64,000 nucleotides of DNA from Granulicella cerasi (GCF_025685575.1 NZ_JAGSYD010000001.1:809852-873851), one strand, 5' to 3'. Positions 9,719-19,165 are shown, counted from the stretch's first letter. The notes: generated from the letters alone by a model not told the origin. Numbers and translations are program-made.

Positions 9719-10411
9719 ATGCCTCTGAACGTTGCACTCATCATTTTCGAGCTGGTCCTGATGGTTTTGGCCATCTGCATCCACGACTGCGCGCAGGCGT
9801 GGGCGGCCAATAAGCTTGGCGACCCCACGGCCCGCATGCTGGGCCGCATGACCATGAACCCCGCCGCGCACTTCGACCTCTTTGGCATGGTGATCTGGCC
9901 GCTGCTCTACATCTGGCGTTCGCCGATGGTGCTTGGCTGGGGCAAGCCTGTACCGATGACCTGGCGGAACTTCAGCAAGAAGAACGGCGAAATGCTCGCT
10001 ACACTCGCCGGCCCTGCCGCGCAGCTCGGGACGGCGATCGTCTGCCTGATCGTCCTCGTGATTTTGAAGCACACCGTTGCCGGAGCCGCGGACTCGCTTG
10101 TGGATGCGCTGGTACTGACCATGCGTGCGCCGGTCGACACCACGGCGCTGCCAGGCGTGTTTCCCGTGCTGTTGCTGCTGGACATCGCGATCTTCGTGAA
10201 CCTGCTGCTGGCGATCTTCAACCTCGTGCCCATTCCGTTCCTCGACGGTGGCAAGATCCTGGTGCACTTCCTGCCGTATGACGCGGCGAAGGCCTTCGAG
10301 CAGTACGGCCTCTACATCATGATCGCGTTCTTCTTCTTCGGCTTCACGATCATCATGGCGGTCTTTAGCCCCGTATTTACGATCTTCCAAAGGCTGCTGC
10401 TTTCGCTCTAA
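9719..10411 (+). CDS. Site-2 protease (M50) homologue with altered active site
   Basis: 230 residues with about five or six membrane segments and the general order of YwhC-type M50 intramembrane proteases. The first motif, normally HExxH, reads H22-D-C-A-Q26, so the catalytic Glu is Asp and the second zinc-binding His is Gln. The second motif, NLVPIPFLDGG, is intact with Asp176 as the third zinc ligand. AWAANKLGDPTAR, after the first motif, is typical of the family. It may be a pseudo-protease or use an unusual metal site. A TATCCT stands eight bases before the ATG, which suggests a leaderless transcript. Confidence 0.8.
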   Translation: MPLNVALIIFELVLMVLAICIHDCAQAWAANKLGDPTARMLGRMTMNPAAHFDLFGMVIWPLLYIWRSPMVLGWGKPVPMTWRNFSKKNGEMLATLAGPAAQLGTAIVCLIVLVILKHTVAGAADSLVDALVLTMRAPVDTTALPGVFPVLLLLDIAIFVNLLLAIFNLVPIPFLDGGKILVHFLPYDAAKAFEQYGLYIMIAFFFFGFTIIMAVFSPVFTIFQRLLLSL

Positions 10412-10455
10412 ACCCCGCCACGTGCCTGTATTCTGAAGAGAGCCTTAAATCTGCA

Positions 10456-11670
10456 ATGAGTTCTGTGAATCCTGTATCTTCCTGCGATCCCAAGCCCGCA
10501 CCGCTTCGCGGCGCGCCGCGTCCTCGCGTGCTTTCGGGCATGCGCCCCACCGGCAAGCTGCACCTCGGCAACTACATGGGTGCTCTCTACAACTGGGTGC
10601 GTTTGCAGTCCGAGTATGAGTGCTACTTCTTCATCGCCGACCTGCACGCGCTGACCACCGATTACGCTGACCCCTCGCGCATCGGGCAGAACAACATCGA
10701 GATCGCCCTCGACTTTCTCTCCGCGGGCCTTGATCCCGGCCGCTGCGTCATCTTCCGCCAGTCGGACGTGATGCAGCACGCGCAGCTGCATGCGCTCTTC
10801 AGCATGTTCACGCCGCTTGGCTGGCTGGAGCGCGTGCCGACGTACAAAGATCAGCAGGAGCAGCTCCGCGAGAAGGACCTGAACACCTACGGCTTCCTCG
10901 GCTATCCGCTGCTGCAGGCCGCGGACATCCTGCTCTACAAGCCGGACTTCGTGCCCGTGGGCGCGGACCAGATCGCGCACGTTGAGCTGACGCGCGAGGT
11001 CGCTCGCCGTTTCAACGGCCTCTACCCCGGCGAGTTCTTCATGTCGCCCGAGGCCAAGCCATGGGAGCTGCCGTCGATTCTCGAAAAGGCACGCAAGCTT
11101 GCTGGTGAGCCCAAGGATTCCACGCGCACCGACTTCTCCGCCGCGCAGATGTACGAAGCCGCGCAGCAGACGAAGAAGCTTTCGCCGTTCGGTCGTCGCG
11201 AGATTCTGCCCGAGCCGCAGGTGCTGCTGACGCCCTCGCCGAAGCTGCCCGGCCTTGACGGTCGCAAGATGTCGAAGAGCTACAACAATCACCTGATGCT
11301 CTCCGCGCCGCCGGAAGAGATTCGCGCGAAGATCAAGACGATGGTCACAGACCCTGCGCGCGTTCGTCGTGACGATCCCGGCGACCCGGACAAGTGCCCG
11401 GTCGGCGATCTGCACAAGGTCTTCTCCAGCGAGGAGACGATGCTGAAGGTGTACGACGGCTGCCGCTCGGCGAGCATCGGTTGCATTGAGTGCAAGGGCT
11501 GGTGCGCGGACGCGATCGTCACCGCGATTGCGCCGATTCAGGAGCACCGCCGCGACCTCGAGAAGCGTCCCGATGTGATTCGCGACGTACTGTCGAACGG
11601 TGCGCAGCGCGCCATCAAGCGCGCGCAGCCGACGCTCGACGAAGTGCAGCATGTGATGGGTCTGCGGTAA
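10456..11670 (+). CDS. trpS: Tryptophan-tRNA ligase
   Basis: 404 residues. Class I aminoacyl-tRNA synthetase that charges tRNA-Trp. The ATP-binding motifs are PTGKLHLGNY (HIGH equivalent, near residue 32) and KMSKSYNN (near 276). The protein belongs to the longer TrpRS type, with an extra N-terminal stretch of about 25 residues and a cysteine-rich insert (GCIECKGWCAD) near the C-terminus. A TATTCT about 22 bases upstream is a plausible -10. scpA starts 10 bases after its stop. Confidence 0.96.
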   Translation: MSSVNPVSSCDPKPAPLRGAPRPRVLSGMRPTGKLHLGNYMGALYNWVRLQSEYECYFFIADLHALTTDYADPSRIGQNNIEIALDFLSAGLDPGRCVIFRQSDVMQHAQLHALFSMFTPLGWLERVPTYKDQQEQLREKDLNTYGFLGYPLLQAADILLYKPDFVPVGADQIAHVELTREVARRFNGLYPGEFFMSPEAKPWELPSILEKARKLAGEPKDSTRTDFSAAQMYEAAQQTKKLSPFGRREILPEPQVLLTPSPKLPGLDGRKMSKSYNNHLMLSAPPEEIRAKIKTMVTDPARVRRDDPGDPDKCPVGDLHKVFSSEETMLKVYDGCRSASIGCIECKGWCADAIVTAIAPIQEHRRDLEKRPDVIRDVLSNGAQRAIKRAQPTLDEVQHVMGLR

Positions 11671-11680
11671 AAAGGTAGCG

Positions 11681-12766
11681 ATGGCCGACGAGCAGAACGA
11701 ACAAGCCGAGCAGAACAAACAACTCGACGCGCCGCAGGAGCCGGTGGAAACCGAGCAGCCTGTAGCAGCGGAAGAAGCGCAGCCTGCTGCGTCTGCGGAG
11801 CCCGCTGCGTCTGCGGAACCTGCTACGTCTGCGGAACCTGCTACGTCTGCGGAACCTGCTGCGTCTGCGGACGGCAAGGTCGTTGAGCCGTTCGAACTGC
11901 AGCACCCTGTTGTGCCGCCGAAGCCCGAGCCTCCGCGTCAGAAGACCGACAAGGAGAAGGAGCGCGAGGAGGCCTCGCAGTCGCCGTACATGATCACGGT
12001 GGGCAAGGTGTACGACGGCCCATTCGACCTTCTGCTCGACCTCATCCGCAAGCAGAACATCGACATCTACGACATTCCGATCGCGAAGATCACCGCGCAG
12101 TTCCTGGAGTACACGCATCACCTGAAGCAGACGGACGTCGACGCTGCGGGTGAGTTCGTCTACACGGCCGCACTGCTCATTCACATCAAGAGCAAGACGC
12201 TGCTGCCGCGCGATCCGCTCGAAGTGCTGGCCGGAAACGACGAAGATCCTCGCCGAGAGCTGGTCGAACGCCTGCTCGAGCACGAGCGCTTCAAGTCCGC
12301 CGCGCAGATGCTGCTGCAGAAGCAGCAGATCGAAGACGCGACCTGGACGCACTCGGGGATGCGGGGCTTCCTGCGCGATGAAGGCATCTCGAGCGTGGAC
12401 GCCGAACGCGAGATCGATGCCGACACCTCGTCCTTGCTGCTCGTCTTCCGTGATGTGCTGCAGAAGCTGCGCGAGCGCCCGATCCACAAGATCGACGAAG
12501 AGACCGTCACCGTGGCGCAGATGATCCAGTACGTGAAGCAGCGGTTGCTGATGGAAGATCGCCCGGTCTCGCTGCGCAAGCTGCTCGGCAACTCGCGCTC
12601 GGAGCGCGCGCTGATCTGCACCTTCCTCGCGATGCTGGAGCTGATTCGCCTGCAGGCGATCCTCTTCCGCCAGCCGGAAGCGCTCGGCGACATCCTCATC
12701 AAGAAGGCCGAAAACTTCGAGCAGGTGATGAGCGAGAACGCTGTGGTGCGCGACGACTGGAGCTAA
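11681..12766 (+). CDS. scpA: Segregation and condensation protein A
   Basis: 361 residues. ScpA is the kleisin that bridges SMC heads in the chromosome condensation complex. The typical start of the family is KVYDGPFDLLLDLI followed by IDIYDIPIAKIT, and the winged-helix end is SRSERALICTFLAMLEL. The first about 105 residues are extra and of low complexity. They contain an (A-E-P-A-(A/T)-S) repeat encoded by four 18-base units at 11789-11860. No scpB gene is next to it; the following gene is murJ. The trpS-scpA spacing suggests one transcript. Confidence 0.92.
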   Translation: MADEQNEQAEQNKQLDAPQEPVETEQPVAAEEAQPAASAEPAASAEPATSAEPATSAEPAASADGKVVEPFELQHPVVPPKPEPPRQKTDKEKEREEASQSPYMITVGKVYDGPFDLLLDLIRKQNIDIYDIPIAKITAQFLEYTHHLKQTDVDAAGEFVYTAALLIHIKSKTLLPRDPLEVLAGNDEDPRRELVERLLEHERFKSAAQMLLQKQQIEDATWTHSGMRGFLRDEGISSVDAEREIDADTSSLLLVFRDVLQKLRERPIHKIDEETVTVAQMIQYVKQRLLMEDRPVSLRKLLGNSRSERALICTFLAMLELIRLQAILFRQPEALGDILIKKAENFEQVMSENAVVRDDWS

Positions 12767-12783
12767 GTTCCGCACATAGTTTG

Positions 12784-12823
12784 GGTGCCCCATCCGTACG
12801 CGCGGTTCGCGGACGGGTGGGCT
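12784..12823 (-). repeat. GGGTGCCCC hairpin repeat, unit 1 (upstream of murJ)
   Basis: GGGTGCCC is followed by CCATCCGT and, after CGCG-CGGTT-CGCG, by ACGGGTGG. The outer arms pair over nine bases with one G-U pair and the inner arms over four. It carries the GGGTGCCCC flank of the repeat family found at 21.8, 29.0, 47.1 and 52.6 kb but has a different stem sequence. Confidence 0.6.
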
Positions 12824-12853
12824 GCCACCGAACCTGCGAAAATAGAAGCTCGC

Positions 12854-14539
12854 ATGCCCGAGACTCCGCAACAGCCATCGTTATTCTCCGAGCCGGAACC
12901 GCGTCCTCTGCCCGAGCCGCAGTTGGCGACGCAGCCAGACCTGCTGGACCCCGCTCTCGCGCCGCAGGACAAACCTGCGCCCGAGGCTGTCTTAGAGGCG
13001 ACGCCACCTGCGAAGACGCCGACGGTCGCCTCTGCCGCTCTCTTGCTTATGGTGACGGGCATGCTCGCGAGCGTGCTTGGTCTGCTGCGCACAAAGTACA
13101 TCAATCACATCTTCGGTGCCGGTGCTGCGACGGACGCGTACAACGCAGCGTTCCAGTTGCCGGACATGGTGAACTACTTCCTCGTGGGGGGGGCGGCCTC
13201 GGCCACGCTCGTGACCATGCTCACGCGTTTTCGCGAGAAGAATGACGAGCAGGCAGAGCAGGAGACCGTCTCTGCTGTTCTGAATGCAATGCTGGTAGTG
13301 CTTGCAGGCGCAATCCTCATCGCAGAACTTCTCACACCGCTCTACGTTCACCATGCTTTTCCCCGCTTCGATAAAGAACGCGCCGATCTCTGCATCTCTC
13401 TGACGCGTTTGCTGCTTCCAGCGCAGTTGTTTTTTTTCACCGGCGGTATCTTCAACGCACGTCTGCTCTCGCGCAAAATCTTCTTTTGCCAAGCACTGTC
13501 GCCGCTCATTTACACGCTGGGAATTCTCGCAGGCGCGTATCTTTTTTCCTCGCGTATCGGTGTGTACTCACTGCCCGTGGGCGTGCTCATGGGCGTGTTG
13601 GCCGGCCCCGGTTTGCTGAACATGTACATGGCCTTCCGCACAGGGCTGCGCTATAAGTTCGGCTGGACGGTGAACCATCCTGCGTTCCGCGAATGGCTGC
13701 GCCTGAACCTGCCATTGATGCTTGGCTTCACGATCGGACAGTCCGATAAGTGGATCCTTGGTTACTTCGCTTCGGCGGATTTGGGCGGTATCTCGCGACT
13801 GACTGTGGCTAAGAGCCTCTTCAATGCGCCGCTGAACATTGTGGGAGCCGCTGCGGGAGCAGCCTCCCTACCGTTCTTCGCAAGTCTTCATGCGAAGGGT
13901 AAGGCTTGGGATTTTTCGACATCGGTCTCGCGTTCCGTTTCTCGTTTGCTCGCGTTCGGCGCCCTGCTTGGCGCGTGGATGATTGCGCTTGCACCGTGGT
14001 TGCTGGATCTTTTCCGTGGTGGCAGCTTCCACCGTACCGATGCGGCCGAAACAACGCAGTACTTTACGATTTTTTCGCTAACCGTAGGCATCTGGGCCGC
14101 ACAAGGCATCTACGCTCGCGCCTTCTATGCTGCGGGTAATGCGAGAACACCGCTCGTTGCAGGTTCCCTCATCACCGTGCTGAGCTTGCCGATCTACAAG
14201 CTGCTCTTCGTCTCGCAAGGCACCATTGGTCTGCCGATTGCCAGCGATATTGGTATGACGGCGTACACCGTTGCACTGGCGGTGTTGCTTCACAAGCGAC
14301 GGTTGGTATCGATCGCACATCTAGAGTGGGGCGAGCTGTTGCGCTCGGTTGCCGCAGGCGGGGGCGCGCTCGCCGCAGCGTACTTTGCCGCCCACGCCTT
14401 GCCTGTTACGCGTACCCACTCAGGCGACATCGTGGTGGTCGCCGTGGGTTCGGTCGCTTGGTTCGTCGCGGGCTTCGGCATGCTGATCCTGACGGGCAGC
14501 AAGTTGCCGAGACAGCTCCTCCGCCGCGGCAAGGCATAG
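12854..14539 (+). CDS. murJ: Lipid II flippase MurJ
   Basis: 561 residues from the ATG at 12854, within the MurJ/MviN membrane family. It moves lipid-linked peptidoglycan precursor across the inner membrane. About 14 membrane segments begin after a proline-rich cytoplasmic stretch of about 55 residues. Family features are GLLRTKYINHIFGAGAATDAYNAAF, then FLVGGAASATLVTM and LARAFYA-like YARAFYAAGNARTP. The frame stays open back to 12785, but that stretch is made of the hairpin repeat at 12784-12823, so I reject the longer start. It is the last gene before a strong terminator. Confidence 0.9.
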   Translation: MPETPQQPSLFSEPEPRPLPEPQLATQPDLLDPALAPQDKPAPEAVLEATPPAKTPTVASAALLLMVTGMLASVLGLLRTKYINHIFGAGAATDAYNAAFQLPDMVNYFLVGGAASATLVTMLTRFREKNDEQAEQETVSAVLNAMLVVLAGAILIAELLTPLYVHHAFPRFDKERADLCISLTRLLLPAQLFFFTGGIFNARLLSRKIFFCQALSPLIYTLGILAGAYLFSSRIGVYSLPVGVLMGVLAGPGLLNMYMAFRTGLRYKFGWTVNHPAFREWLRLNLPLMLGFTIGQSDKWILGYFASADLGGISRLTVAKSLFNAPLNIVGAAAGAASLPFFASLHAKGKAWDFSTSVSRSVSRLLAFGALLGAWMIALAPWLLDLFRGGSFHRTDAAETTQYFTIFSLTVGIWAAQGIYARAFYAAGNARTPLVAGSLITVLSLPIYKLLFVSQGTIGLPIASDIGMTAYTVALAVLLHKRRLVSIAHLEWGELLRSVAAGGGALAAAYFAAHALPVTRTHSGDIVVVAVGSVAWFVAGFGMLILTGSKLPRQLLRRGKA

Positions 14540-14557
14540 TCTTCTACGCAGCTGCAC

Positions 14558-14590
14558 AAACGGCCTGCCGAGGATGTCGGCAGGCCGTTT
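14558..14590. terminator. Terminator between murJ and the ABC permease gene
   Basis: AAACGGCCTGCCG (14558-14570) and CGGCAGGCCGTTT (14578-14590) form a perfect 13-bp stem with a 7-nt loop. The symmetry (AAA before, TTT after) fits use by both convergent genes. Confidence 0.85.
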
Positions 14591-14611
14591 TGTATTGTTC
14601 GTGGCGGAAGT

Positions 14612-15718
14612 TTATTCGTAGCTGAGCGCGTCGATGGGGTCTTTGCGCGCGGCCTTCAGCGAAGGATACAGCGCGCCGAGCAGCGCGCCGAAGAGCGCGA
14701 TGCAGACCGCGGTCAACACCCACAGCGGCGTTACGGAGAAGCTCATCGTCGGGAACTTCGCACGTAATACCGCGCGGAGTATGTACGTCCCTAACACCCC
14801 CAGCGCCGTACCGACGACGGCCAGCAGGCCCGTCTCGCGCAGCACCACGGAGACGATGTCCATCTTGCCCGCACCGAGCGACTTCAGAATGCCGATCTCT
14901 CGCGTGCGCTCCATCACGGCCGTGTACATCGACTGGAAAATCACGAGGAAGCCGATGATGATCGCGATTCCGATCACGACGCGTAGTGCGATGTTGAAGC
15001 CCGGCATCTTCTCCGGCGTCAGCGAAGCGAGCAGCTCTTCGACAGTCTGCACGCTCCAGCCCTGCAGGCCGTCGGTGGCGAGGATCTCCTTGCGTACAAG
15101 CTCCTGGTTCCTGGGCGAGTCGTCCGTCTTGATGTAGAACGCCGAAGCCTTGCCTGCGTTGCCGTCGAGCGCATCCATCGTCGTCAACTGGATGAACTTG
15201 CGCGCGCCCTTGCCGTGCTCCACGATGCCGACGACGCGGAAGTCGTGGTTGAGCGCCTTGATGGTGTCACCGATTTTCGTGCCCTTGCCGCGCGCGGCCT
15301 GCAGGTCGTCGATGATCATGTCGTACGGCTGCTCGAACGGTCCACCCGCTTTGAAGACGAAGGGACGCAGTGCGTTGAAGCTGGCGAAGTCGATCCCGTA
15401 GATGTTTTCGAGCGACGCACCGGTCGTCAGCTTGATGTTCACCGGCGCGACGACCTGCACATGGGGCAGATCCTTCAGTACGTTGGCGATGCGCACATCG
15501 GCCGAGGCGGACGAGGTGTTCATCAGCGCCGTAGAAGCGCCGGGGTGCGTGATCATGTCCGCACCAATGCCGAGTGTGCCATTGCGCGAGTTGTCCAACA
15601 TGCCGAACATGATGGCCGCGATGGAGAGAATCATGATGACTTCAATGGCCACAGCAAAGGCGCTGATGATCGAGCGCAGAGGACGATGTACGAGATTGCC
15701 AACAATCAGTTTGTTCAT
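14612..15718 (-). CDS. FtsX-like ABC transporter permease
   Basis: 368 residues. One N-terminal membrane helix (about 20-42), a periplasmic MacB-like domain (about 45-240) and three C-terminal helices with the FtsX signature MERTREIGILKSLGA. The C-terminus ends AARKDPIDALSYE, typical of the MacB/LolCE permease group. These proteins couple an ATPase to periplasmic work such as efflux or lipoprotein handling. No ATPase gene is adjacent in this window. The gene follows the membrane protein at 15737 by 18 bases and is probably cotranscribed with it. Confidence 0.88.
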   Translation of the reverse strand: MNKLIVGNLVHRPLRSIISAFAVAIEVIMILSIAAIMFGMLDNSRNGTLGIGADMITHPGASTALMNTSSASADVRIANVLKDLPHVQVVAPVNIKLTTGASLENIYGIDFASFNALRPFVFKAGGPFEQPYDMIIDDLQAARGKGTKIGDTIKALNHDFRVVGIVEHGKGARKFIQLTTMDALDGNAGKASAFYIKTDDSPRNQELVRKEILATDGLQGWSVQTVEELLASLTPEKMPGFNIALRVVIGIAIIIGFLVIFQSMYTAVMERTREIGILKSLGAGKMDIVSVVLRETGLLAVVGTALGVLGTYILRAVLRAKFPTMSFSVTPLWVLTAVCIALFGALLGALYPSLKAARKDPIDALSYE

Positions 15719-15736
15719 AGAGAGATTTCAGAAGCC

Positions 15737-17236
15737 TTAGTGTACGAAGGTCGCGCCAGACAACGGCGTTGCAGTTCTGCGACCGTGATCGCGATAAACC
15801 AGTTGCCCCAGCAGAGGAGCCACGAAGGTGCCGGCAAACATGCCGATGATCACGCCGAAGTTGTTGTAAGCGATGAAGCCTACGAGGCCGCTCACAGCGC
15901 TTTCTGCTGCCATGTGCGAGAAGACCATGAAGTAGAACAGTCCCCACGGTGCTCTGCGGATGTCACCCGCGATGAGGTCGATGACGATGAAGTGCAGCGC
16001 CCACAAGAGTGGGAGCATGACGATCAGCGCGCGCCAACCATCAAAGTGAAAAGCCTCGGCGGCTGGGCCAAACGAGATGCCGGTGGAGGTGTCATCTTCC
16101 ACGATCATGCCGATTTGGCGGGCATAGTAGTTACCACCAGCGTCCTGCGGCATCAACGCTTCCTTATTCGGCAGCAGGACGTGTGGGAACCACGAATAGA
16201 AGAGGTACCAGAGATAGCCGTAACCGATGTAGTTCCCGTGAGAGCTGAAGGAGATCAGCGTATCGTCGGCAGGCCAGATGATGAGTCGCTCCGCGAATGC
16301 ACCAACGCTGGTCCGGAAATAAGAACGCTCGAGCATCAGCCCTTGCGCCTCATTCTCATTCTGAATACTCCGATACTCATCGATATTGGCGAGGATCATC
16401 CCCGTAAGCGCGACGCGCTGCATGAAGGAATCCGTCGGGATGCCGCGACCGATTTGCGCGACCGGGATGAGATAGTGGCTGATACCAAACGCGATCAGCG
16501 CGACGGCTACGAAATGCTGAATCTTCAGACGGAAGCGCGTGTAGGCGAGTGCCACGAGCCAGCAGGCGAAAGGCGTGATGATGCCTTCCTTGGAGAAGTT
16601 GAAGACGCCCTGCACAAAGACGTAAGTGCCGGCCACCAGCGAGATCCAGCAGTAGGTCTTCTTTCCTCCGCTGGACTGAACCGCATAAACCGTGCCGAAG
16701 AGGACGGCGAGCACGGCGAACACGTCCAGACGGCGCAGAATGAGCGCAAAGGAACCATTGCTCTGCGGCAGCACGCTGGTGAGCGCGAAGACGATGGCGC
16801 TGAGCATCAGGCAGCCGAGCGCGCTCATGTGGAAGTCAAAGGGGCGGGAGGCCTGAAGCCGGTCTGCCAGCGAGCGCGTGCCCGCAGTGACGCGGCGGCT
16901 CATCACGCTGGCGAGCAGGATCGCCGCCATACTCACGGTATAAACGGCGATCGTGAGCGTAGGCACCCAGCCACCGGTGTCCGGCGCTTCGCCTACTGCG
17001 GCCTTGAGCGTGACCGGGATCAGCACGGTCAGCGTGCCGTACCAGAAGATGTAGCTGCCCGAAGGGCGCGTCAGTCCACCAGCCACATTCATGGCAAGCA
17101 CCCACATCATCGTGCAACCGAAGTTCAGGATGATGAAGGTCAATCCGGTGTGCAGAAAAATTTGAACAGCAGCGGTCACGATGGCCCATGTAAGCGCCCA
17201 GGAAACCGGAATGCGTTCAAAGAAGGAGAGTCGCAC
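15737..17236 (-). CDS. Polytopic membrane protein, possibly polymerase-like
   Basis: 499 residues with about 11-12 hydrophobic segments and one long loop (about 290-385). I do not recognise a signature. The topology and the large loop resemble O-antigen or polysaccharide polymerases (Wzy-like), and the nearby glycosyltransferase-like gene at 17936 would fit, but this is only an inference. The start is a GTG with AAGGAA close before it. It is the first gene of the minus-strand pair with the FtsX-like permease. Confidence 0.7.
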   Translation of the reverse strand: MRLSFFERIPVSWALTWAIVTAAVQIFLHTGLTFIILNFGCTMMWVLAMNVAGGLTRPSGSYIFWYGTLTVLIPVTLKAAVGEAPDTGGWVPTLTIAVYTVSMAAILLASVMSRRVTAGTRSLADRLQASRPFDFHMSALGCLMLSAIVFALTSVLPQSNGSFALILRRLDVFAVLAVLFGTVYAVQSSGGKKTYCWISLVAGTYVFVQGVFNFSKEGIITPFACWLVALAYTRFRLKIQHFVAVALIAFGISHYLIPVAQIGRGIPTDSFMQRVALTGMILANIDEYRSIQNENEAQGLMLERSYFRTSVGAFAERLIIWPADDTLISFSSHGNYIGYGYLWYLFYSWFPHVLLPNKEALMPQDAGGNYYARQIGMIVEDDTSTGISFGPAAEAFHFDGWRALIVMLPLLWALHFIVIDLIAGDIRRAPWGLFYFMVFSHMAAESAVSGLVGFIAYNNFGVIIGMFAGTFVAPLLGQLVYRDHGRRTATPLSGATFVH

Positions 17237-17474
17237 AGTTCCTTCAGTCTACGCGTTCCACCATGTCAGCGTTCCTCCGCGCCGTATTCAAACCTCAGCC
17301 GTCGGAGGCAGGAGCGGGGCTGCCAACCCCTCTCTATAGAGTCGCAAGTCGCCCTCGTACCAAGATGGGAATTGCTCCCCTGGGTTCGGAGCCGCCGATT
17401 TGCCCTCAAAATAGTGCACAATCGGCTACAGAAGAGTTCAGTCAGAAGACCGGAATCCCTGAACGGAGAATTGG

Positions 17475-17939
17475 GTGCAGGAGTTTGGAGCCAGCCTGCG
17501 TGCCGAGCGTGAGCGCTTAGGCGTGCCGATCGATGCCGTGTGCGAAGGCACAAAGGTGTCGCTGCGCTATCTGCAGGCCCTCGAGCAGGGTGCGTTCCCG
17601 GAGCTTCCCGGCGGGGTCTTCAACCGGGGCATCGTGCAAAGCTACTGCCGCTATCTCGGCCTGGACGAGGACGTCTGGATGGAGCGCTACGTAGCCGCGC
17701 AGCCCTCAGTGGATGAGACGGATTTCACGCAGTTTGCCGAAGCCGTAAAGCGCAACCGTCTGCCCTCGGAGCCTCTCGTGCGCAACCGCTGGTGGGGTGT
17801 GCTGGCGATGTTGCTGGCGTTTCTCGCCATTGCTTTCGCCATCTGGCACTATGTCATTCATCCGCGACCTGGGCACGGCACCGCTGCTCCCGATGCCAAT
17901 GCCGCGCTGGCCGGTGCCGTTTCTATACTGAAGGCATGA
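17475..17939 (+). CDS. RodZ-like helix-turn-helix membrane protein
   Basis: 154 residues from a GTG at 17475 with GGAGA nearby. The first about 75 residues form a HTH_25/RodZ-type domain: FGASLRAERERLGVPIDAV, then VSLRYLQALEQG and LPGGVFNRGIVQSYCRYLG. One membrane helix (about 103-124) follows, with a short outer tail. RodZ binds MreB and supports rod shape, but many short homologues act as membrane regulators. The periplasmic RodZ domain is absent. The stop overlaps the next gene by four bases (ATGA), so the two are translationally coupled. Confidence 0.82.
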   Translation: MQEFGASLRAERERLGVPIDAVCEGTKVSLRYLQALEQGAFPELPGGVFNRGIVQSYCRYLGLDEDVWMERYVAAQPSVDETDFTQFAEAVKRNRLPSEPLVRNRWWGVLAMLLAFLAIAFAIWHYVIHPRPGHGTAAPDANAALAGAVSILKA

Positions 17940-19006
17940 GTCTTCCCTCGGCACGGTACACGTTGGTCTGGCGTTCGGAGAACGTCGAACATAAGCGCAT
18001 GTTGAGCACGCTGCTCGCTCCGTTCGTGGCCGAGACCATCGTCGATCCTGACCGCCAGTTCAACGGCGACCATGCCATCTTCGTCGAGTATTTCGCGAAT
18101 ACGTTGAATCCGCAGCTCTTCGAGGGTTTTCGCGGCAAGGACGTCTTCCTCGTCGACATGAGCGACGAGAACTACGAGTTCGTGCCCGCGCTCTACACCT
18201 GCTTTCGCGGCGTCATTCGCGCGCACTGGTCGGAGATCTTCCGGCCAGAGACTGTCTTCTGCATTCCGGTCGGGCCGTCGGACTCAAGCGTGGCTCCGCC
18301 GCCCGCATTGCCTGCGTCCTCGCGTGAGTTTGCGTGGTCCTTCATCGGGCAGATGAACAAATCCACGCGGCCGGATGCCGCGCGCGCCTTTGCCAGCATC
18401 GAGCCACACTTGCTTTTCACCACGGACAATGTTCCGGGCATCAGCATGTGGAATCGAACGCTGGCGCAGGCGCCCCGCCGTTACAGCCCGGATCGTAATA
18501 GCGAGGTCCTGGCGCAGACGATCTTCTCGCTCTGCCCGATGGGCAACACGAACCTTGAGAGCTCGCGGCCCTATGAGTCGCTGGAATATGGCTGCATCCC
18601 CATCGTGGAGCGGCGCCCGGGCTTCGATTACTTCACCGGTCTGCTTGGCGAAAACCCGCTGCCAAAGTTCAACTCCTGGCCTGAGGCGGCAGCGTTTGCG
18701 AGCGGTCTTCTCGCGAAGCCCGAAGAGCTCGACGCGCTGCAGCAGCGCTGCATTTCGTGGTGGGCGGCTTATAAGGCGGAGCGCGAACAGCGACTCGCTA
18801 AGTTCCTCACCACGCGTTCAAACGACGTAAGGCCGACCACGGAGGACTCCTTCGTTACCCCGGCGTATCGCAAGCGCTACTTTGTGGAGCGCGAACTGCT
18901 GCGTCATCACAACCTGCGCGCGCTGTACCGCCGCGTGGCGTTGATGGTGAAGCGCAAGCTGTCTGGGCGGGGAATGAGGGTGCACTCCGGCTCGCAGTGG
19001 AAGTAG
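17936..19006 (+). CDS. Exostosin-like glycosyltransferase
   Basis: 356 residues without signal peptide. The stretch FSLCPMGNTNLESSRPYESLEYGCIPIVE (in parts: FSLCPMG and SLEYGCIPIV) matches the C-terminal nucleotide-sugar-binding motif of exostosin/GT47-type transferases, where an acidic SR-YE-L-GCIPV pattern is typical. It probably transfers a sugar to a surface glycan. It overlaps the RodZ-like gene by four bases. A TATACT at 17924-17929, six bases before the ATG, could also start a leaderless transcript from inside that gene. Confidence 0.7.
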   Translation: MSLPSARYTLVWRSENVEHKRMLSTLLAPFVAETIVDPDRQFNGDHAIFVEYFANTLNPQLFEGFRGKDVFLVDMSDENYEFVPALYTCFRGVIRAHWSEIFRPETVFCIPVGPSDSSVAPPPALPASSREFAWSFIGQMNKSTRPDAARAFASIEPHLLFTTDNVPGISMWNRTLAQAPRRYSPDRNSEVLAQTIFSLCPMGNTNLESSRPYESLEYGCIPIVERRPGFDYFTGLLGENPLPKFNSWPEAAAFASGLLAKPEELDALQQRCISWWAAYKAEREQRLAKFLTTRSNDVRPTTEDSFVTPAYRKRYFVERELLRHHNLRALYRRVALMVKRKLSGRGMRVHSGSQWK

Positions 19007-19165
19007 CGCGCGAACCCATTCGCCGGCATCCTCGGAGGTCTCGGTGTCACCTCGTCGTCGCCAGGCGGAGAAGGCGAGTCTGCCTGCTGCTTCCACTCCG
19101 CGGACCGTCGCGCAGGAGCCATCACCGCAGTAGGCAGTGTGAGATGCGGTCGAGATTGCTCCGTG

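Noticed and set aside
15215-17512. 765-codon plus-strand open frame
   Set aside because: Opposite two membrane protein genes. Its composition (His, Arg, Asp, Glu runs) is that of an antisense shadow.
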